NCBI GenBank assembly: GCA_018398765.1
Contig: JAHBMJ010005776.1
Span: 16,747 to 36,746 of the forward strand
DNA: 20,000 bases
Reading direction: 5' to 3'
Source: Chromera velia
Taxonomy: Eukaryota > Sar > Chromeraceae
Part shown: piece after piece, positions 17,096 to 20,000 of the stretch
How positions within the stretch are numbered: position 1 is the stretch's first letter
Layout of the letters: every line of letters begins with the position of its first letter
Notes under the pieces: generated by a model
What the model saw: the letters and a program-made list of their open reading frames with translations, nothing else
The model's database searches: none
Told to the model about the DNA's origin: nothing
Translations under genes and position numbers: made by a program

Positions 17096-17226
17096 AGACG
17101 GACAATTGAAGTCGAAGAGGAAAACAAGGCGAAGAACACCCCTTCCAGACCCTCTCACCGGCCCTTCTACAAGGGCTTGCCAGGGGAGGTTTACGGATGT
17201 GCCTGTCTTCCCCCGTCTGTATACCG
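17096..17226 (+). CDS. Candidate exon of the plus-strand gene
   Basis: Acceptor TTTTTGTACAG after CTTCTTCTTTCTTTGG, the best polypyrimidine tract in this half. The phase-0 frame reads RRTIEVEEENKAKNTPSR, then HRPFYKGLPGEVYGC, ending VYR at a donor GTAGAC in phase 2. A second frame is open to a TAG at 17288 (DGQLKSKRKTRRR..., FTDVPVFPRLYTG), with a strong GGTAAGC next to that stop. The phase-0 frame fits the micro-exon at 15577, but its phase-2 end does not fit the exon at 18483, so at least one exon is missing or the donor is wrong. No family recognised. Confidence 0.45.
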
Positions 17227-18482
17227 GTAGACACTGTGGAAGGCCCTGGGGTGATAAAAGAAGGAAAGCTCTTCTGCCCTCGTTATAGGGTAAGCAGGGG
17301 GGTTTTCCTAGGGTTTTTAGGATCACTGAGGTGGGGGAACCCATCACTCCATAGGAGATTCTGAAATATTTCTCTTTCTTTGATGGCTGCCACTTTTCTG
17401 ACGCTTTCCTTGCTAGCTCTGTTGGGCTTTTATGCTCCTTACTGCATAAGATAGAAACAATCTGGGGGTAGGCTGGAAAGGGCTTCATAGCAATCCTTTC
17501 AGTCTGTCAAAGAGCACAATTTTTGAGCTGTTTAACATTTTTGTTCTGGAAGATGTCGCTCGACAGTCTGGAATAGAAGTCAAGATGTTGGATGGATTGC
17601 AGGCAGTCATCCAATGTTCTAACCTTTCAGTTTAAACCTCTTTGATCAAATATCTTGACTGCCGTTGTCTGCTTTCCTGCATTGCGGGTAGGCTAAGTTA
17701 TCTGATTCGAGCAGAAGCATGCACGAGCATGTGCCTTCTAAACAGAACAGCAACTCTATATGAGGAACTTCCAGCCAATTTTGAGTCCCCAGCTGATACT
17801 GACAGTTAGTCAAGTCCTGGTCTAGTCACGGAGTCGCAACCAACAAACTGCGTATGAGGGTGATGAGTGAGTCAGCTTTCGCAAAAGGTCTCAAAGACTC
17901 GATCCTATGAGCAGTCGTTTCAAGGATTGTGGCTGATCATGGGGGATGCATTCAACTTTAACAGCAGGGATCCAGTTCTCTCCTTTGGTCGCAGGAAGTT
18001 GATGTTGATTTCCTTTGAGTAACTCGAGCGGTTCGTATATAGGCTGCACTGCTTCAAATTTTGGAGGAGAAGGGGCGTAAGAGAGAAGGAAAGGAAGTCG
18101 ACACCAGCTTTGTGATATGGTTCTGACTCAAAGCTGTCTGTTTTAGTGGTTTTCGGTCTCACTCTAACAGTATTCTAACTCGTTTGTATTTCCTTTTTCA
18201 TGTACCAGGCCCTGCGCTGCAAGTATAGTCATATTGTCTGCCTCATAGTGTCTTTTGAATTTTCCTTTTCAGATTTAAGCTTCCTTCTAAATGCAGTTGA
18301 TCATTCATCCACAGTGAATCTGATTCAGTCTTCATTGAACCTACAGTCTCTTCTTTGATAGAGCTAGGATCTCGACTGTCACAAGGCATGCATGCTCATG
18401 GACTGCCAGGAGCTCGGCTCCACCTGGCTTAGCCATTCATTCATTCATTCATTCATTCATTCATTCATTCATATGTTTACAG
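17227..18482. other. Presumed intronic sequence with one weak exon candidate
   Basis: A 54-base phase-0 segment at 17806-17859 (VKSWSSHGVATNKLRM, acceptor CTGACAG, donor GTGATG) would join in frame to the exon at 18483 but has weak signals. A minus-strand open frame (18162-17920) looks incidental. The end of the stretch is a run of eight to nine ATTC units (18435-18470), then ATGTTTACAG. Confidence 0.4.
18435..18472. repeat. (ATTC)n microsatellite
   Basis: About nine CATT units directly before the acceptor at 18482. A second such run is at 19255-19299, in the intron before the last exon. Confidence 0.95.
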
Positions 18483-18569
18483 GTGGGGAGCGAAGTACGG
18501 CCGAGGGAGGGACCAAACTTTAGACTGTGCAAAGACAGATATACTGATCTGATCGGCCTGTCCGAAAAG
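18483..18569 (+). CDS. Exon of the plus-strand gene
   Basis: 87 bases, phase 0 at both ends. Acceptor GTTTACAG, donor AAG then GTAATG. Peptide VGSEVRPREGPNFRLCK, then RYTDLIGLSEK. The frame stays open beyond the donor for 45 codons, but downstream composition and the in-frame join to 18888 favour splicing. Not recognised. Confidence 0.55.
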
Positions 18570-18887
18570 GTAATGCAACTGTCATATCTGAGTTTAAAAA
18601 ATGGGTGCATGAGACAACGATTCTCTATCGTTGTCGGCTTTGTTTTGTATCTTTCTCCCACCCTGACAGCGAATAAGCGCCCCCTTTTCTCTGCCACTGC
18701 ATGAAACCGTGGTGTCGGTATGTGTCCGTGTGTTTACTCTGATCTTTTGAGCTCAAAAAAAGTTAATTAGACCGAAATTTTTATATTTCTAAAAAGCTCA
18801 GCGTTGCCTAAAGTTTCAAGCTGCTCTTTTCCCTTCGAATCTTTCTTGATACATACATTAAAAATACATATTTTCTTTTTGATGCAG

Positions 18888-18979
18888 ATCGACTCGCCAG
18901 CCAGAAGCTGGCCACTTTCGCTCACCGATTCTGGTATAACAGAAGCTGAAGACTTTCTCAAAGGGCACTACTCAAGCAG
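18888..18979 (+). CDS. Exon of the plus-strand gene
   Basis: 92 bases, starting in phase 0 after TTCTTTTTGATGCAG and ending in phase 2 at AGCAG then GTCGGG. Peptide IDSPARSWPLSLTDSG, then ITEAEDFLKGHYSS. If not spliced, the frame ends nine codons later at TAA (18999-19001). The donor is not ideal, but the downstream exon resumes the frame correctly. Confidence 0.55.
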
Positions 18980-19254
18980 GTCGGGGGTATTTCCCTTTTA
19001 AGTATCTCTCTTCTGCTGCTATCTGCTGCTTTGCTTTTGAAAACAAGAATCAGCCGCCCAGGCTCGGGGATCCTAAATAAGTATAACCTGACTCTCACAA
19101 GGGTTGGCCACCCCGAGAGCCAATAATTGATAAAAGTGCACATTAACTCTGCTGACGGACATCAATCGACAGGCAGCTTCTCCAAAGCAGAGATATTCAA
19201 AGTTTGGGGGAGTTGTGAAGGAAAAGACTCTCACATACTTTTTTACTTACTCAC

Positions 19255-19299
19255 CCACTCACTCACTCACTCATTCATTCATTCATTCATTCATTCATT
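19255..19299. repeat. (ACTC)n/(ATTC)n microsatellite
   Basis: CACTCACTCACTC passes into about seven ATTC units. It lies in the presumed intron between 18979 and 19387. Confidence 0.95.
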
Positions 19300-19386
19300 T
19301 TGACTTTATATCCGTTCTGATAGATATGTCTGGTGAGGGACCTGGCTGATGTTTGTATGGGCTTTCAGTCATTGATTCCTGCTTAG

Positions 19387-19456
19387 AAAGGATAAGCAAC
19401 AACGCAGACTAAATGAACAGTTACTGCAGCAAGACATCAAAGAATCGATGGACTAA
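19387..19456 (+). CDS. Terminal exon of the plus-strand gene
   Basis: Acceptor TTGATTCCTGCTTAG. Taking up phase 2 from the exon ending 18979, the frame reads (R)KDKQQRRLNEQLLQQ, then DIKESMD and a TAA at 19454-19456. The Gln/Lys/Arg-rich segment would be a short amphipathic helix at the C-terminus. The correct phase and the natural stop are the main support. No polyadenylation signal is evident nearby. Confidence 0.5.
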
Positions 19457-19783
19457 TGAATTTATGTTGACATTTTCACCTAAAAACTGAAAAAGCACTT
19501 CAATTATATGATGTAGATGGTTAACAATATGAGCTCTTTGTCTGATACAAATGTATACGTGCCTTGATTGAATAGCCTAAAGAGAGTGTCCGAGCTACAA
19601 ATGATACGTCGAGGGATAGGACTTTGGGGAAAAACATTCAAGCATTGATCGAGCTTCAACTGAGTGATTGTTGAACGTTGTGATAAGTTGATTTTTGGAA
19701 CTCAAATCTTTCTTATATGTGCCTCCTCCCTATACTCTTGTCTTCTGCTTCTCTCCCAGTTTTTTCTGTCAATTTGCATGCAG

Positions 19784-19850
19784 GAACTTTCTGCATGAGG
19801 GCCTCGACTGCGCTGCCGCACTTCGCTCCCCGGCCTTCAATTCACTTTGA
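19784..19850 (+). CDS. Possible alternative terminal exon
   Basis: Acceptor TTGCATGCAG with a pyrimidine-rich approach (TCTCCCAGTTTTTTCTGTC). One base completes a codon, then NFLHEGLDCAAALRSPAFN... runs to TGA at 19848-19850. It needs a phase-2 donor upstream, which the exon ending at 18979 provides. It could equally be the last exon of another transcript or chance. Confidence 0.3.
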
Positions 19851-20000
19851 AATTTTTACTTGTGTGTTCTGTCCGTCTTTGCTGTATATATGTCTGCCTT
19901 CCTCTGTCCCCCCAAATTCATGTTGAAGTCCAGAATTAGTGTTAGAGTCAGGATGGTCCCGTTTTTATATGGTGCTTGCAGGTAACGTTTGGATGTTGCT
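19851..20000. other. Window end, no feature recognised
   Basis: Only a CTTGCAG/GTAACG motif at 19976-19987 stands out; it could be a donor or an acceptor, and the window ends before this can be judged. Confidence 0.4.

Noticed and set aside
17048-17488. 146-codon minus-strand frame
   Set aside because: It covers the plus-strand exon candidate with its strong acceptor; the minus strand offers no comparable boundary. Not excluded, but weaker.
1-20000. CRISPR array, bacterial operon or rRNA genes
   Set aside because: No regularly spaced repeats with unique spacers, no ribosome-binding-site-led gene series and no conserved rRNA segments were seen; all evidence is eukaryotic.

Overview
The window is eukaryotic nuclear DNA: GT-AG introns with good polypyrimidine tracts, long microsatellites inside introns, LTR-type retroelements and a decayed CMGC kinase. 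There is no operon, Shine-Dalgarno or prokaryotic gene layout. A protist or alga with a repeat-rich genome fits best, but no feature fixes the lineage and I do not name one.

Left part (1-4.6 kb). A plus-strand exon (419-609) lies in a sea of TG and CT repeats. Facing it on the minus strand is the clearest gene of the window, a six-exon Ulp1/SENP-like (C48) cysteine peptidase gene, 4606 down to 1211. Its first exon encodes a Cys-rich N-terminus, a Pro-rich stretch and a charged helix. Four in-phase 72-bp exons then each encode one copy of a 24-residue acidic repeat. The last exon holds the peptidase domain with His, Asp, Gln and Cys all present. The exon copies arose by tandem duplication of exon plus intron. 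Two C homopolymers in exon 1 are each one base too long to keep the frame.

4.6-7.4 kb. Short tandem repeats (12-bp and 44-bp units), perfect palindromes, an AT-rich patch and two copies of a GC-rich hairpin. A frameshifted acidic minus-strand reading frame lies at 5854-6215.

7.4-10.7 kb. A decayed, plus-oriented LTR retroelement: two related ~300-bp LTRs, a primer-binding site resembling the initiator-Met type right after the first, and a polypurine tract right before the second. The second LTR is split by a 502-bp insertion flanked by an 8-bp near-perfect duplication.

10.7-11.3 kb. A CMGC (MAPK/CDK-like) kinase pseudogene with damaged HRD and DFG motifs, stops and frameshifts.

11.4-15.1 kb. 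Two ~800-bp direct repeats with TGTTA...TAACA ends, most simply the LTRs of a second, short element, around a 2.07-kb interior with no recognisable protein. Both repeats contain an antisense tRNA-like segment with a B-box.

15.4-20 kb. A plus-strand, multi-exon gene of unknown function is inferred from splice-flanked open segments (15577-15609, 17096-17226, 18483-18569, 18888-18979, 19387-19456). A possible alternative last exon lies at 19784-19850, and the introns carry a 0.5-kb CCTT/CT tract and ATTC repeats.
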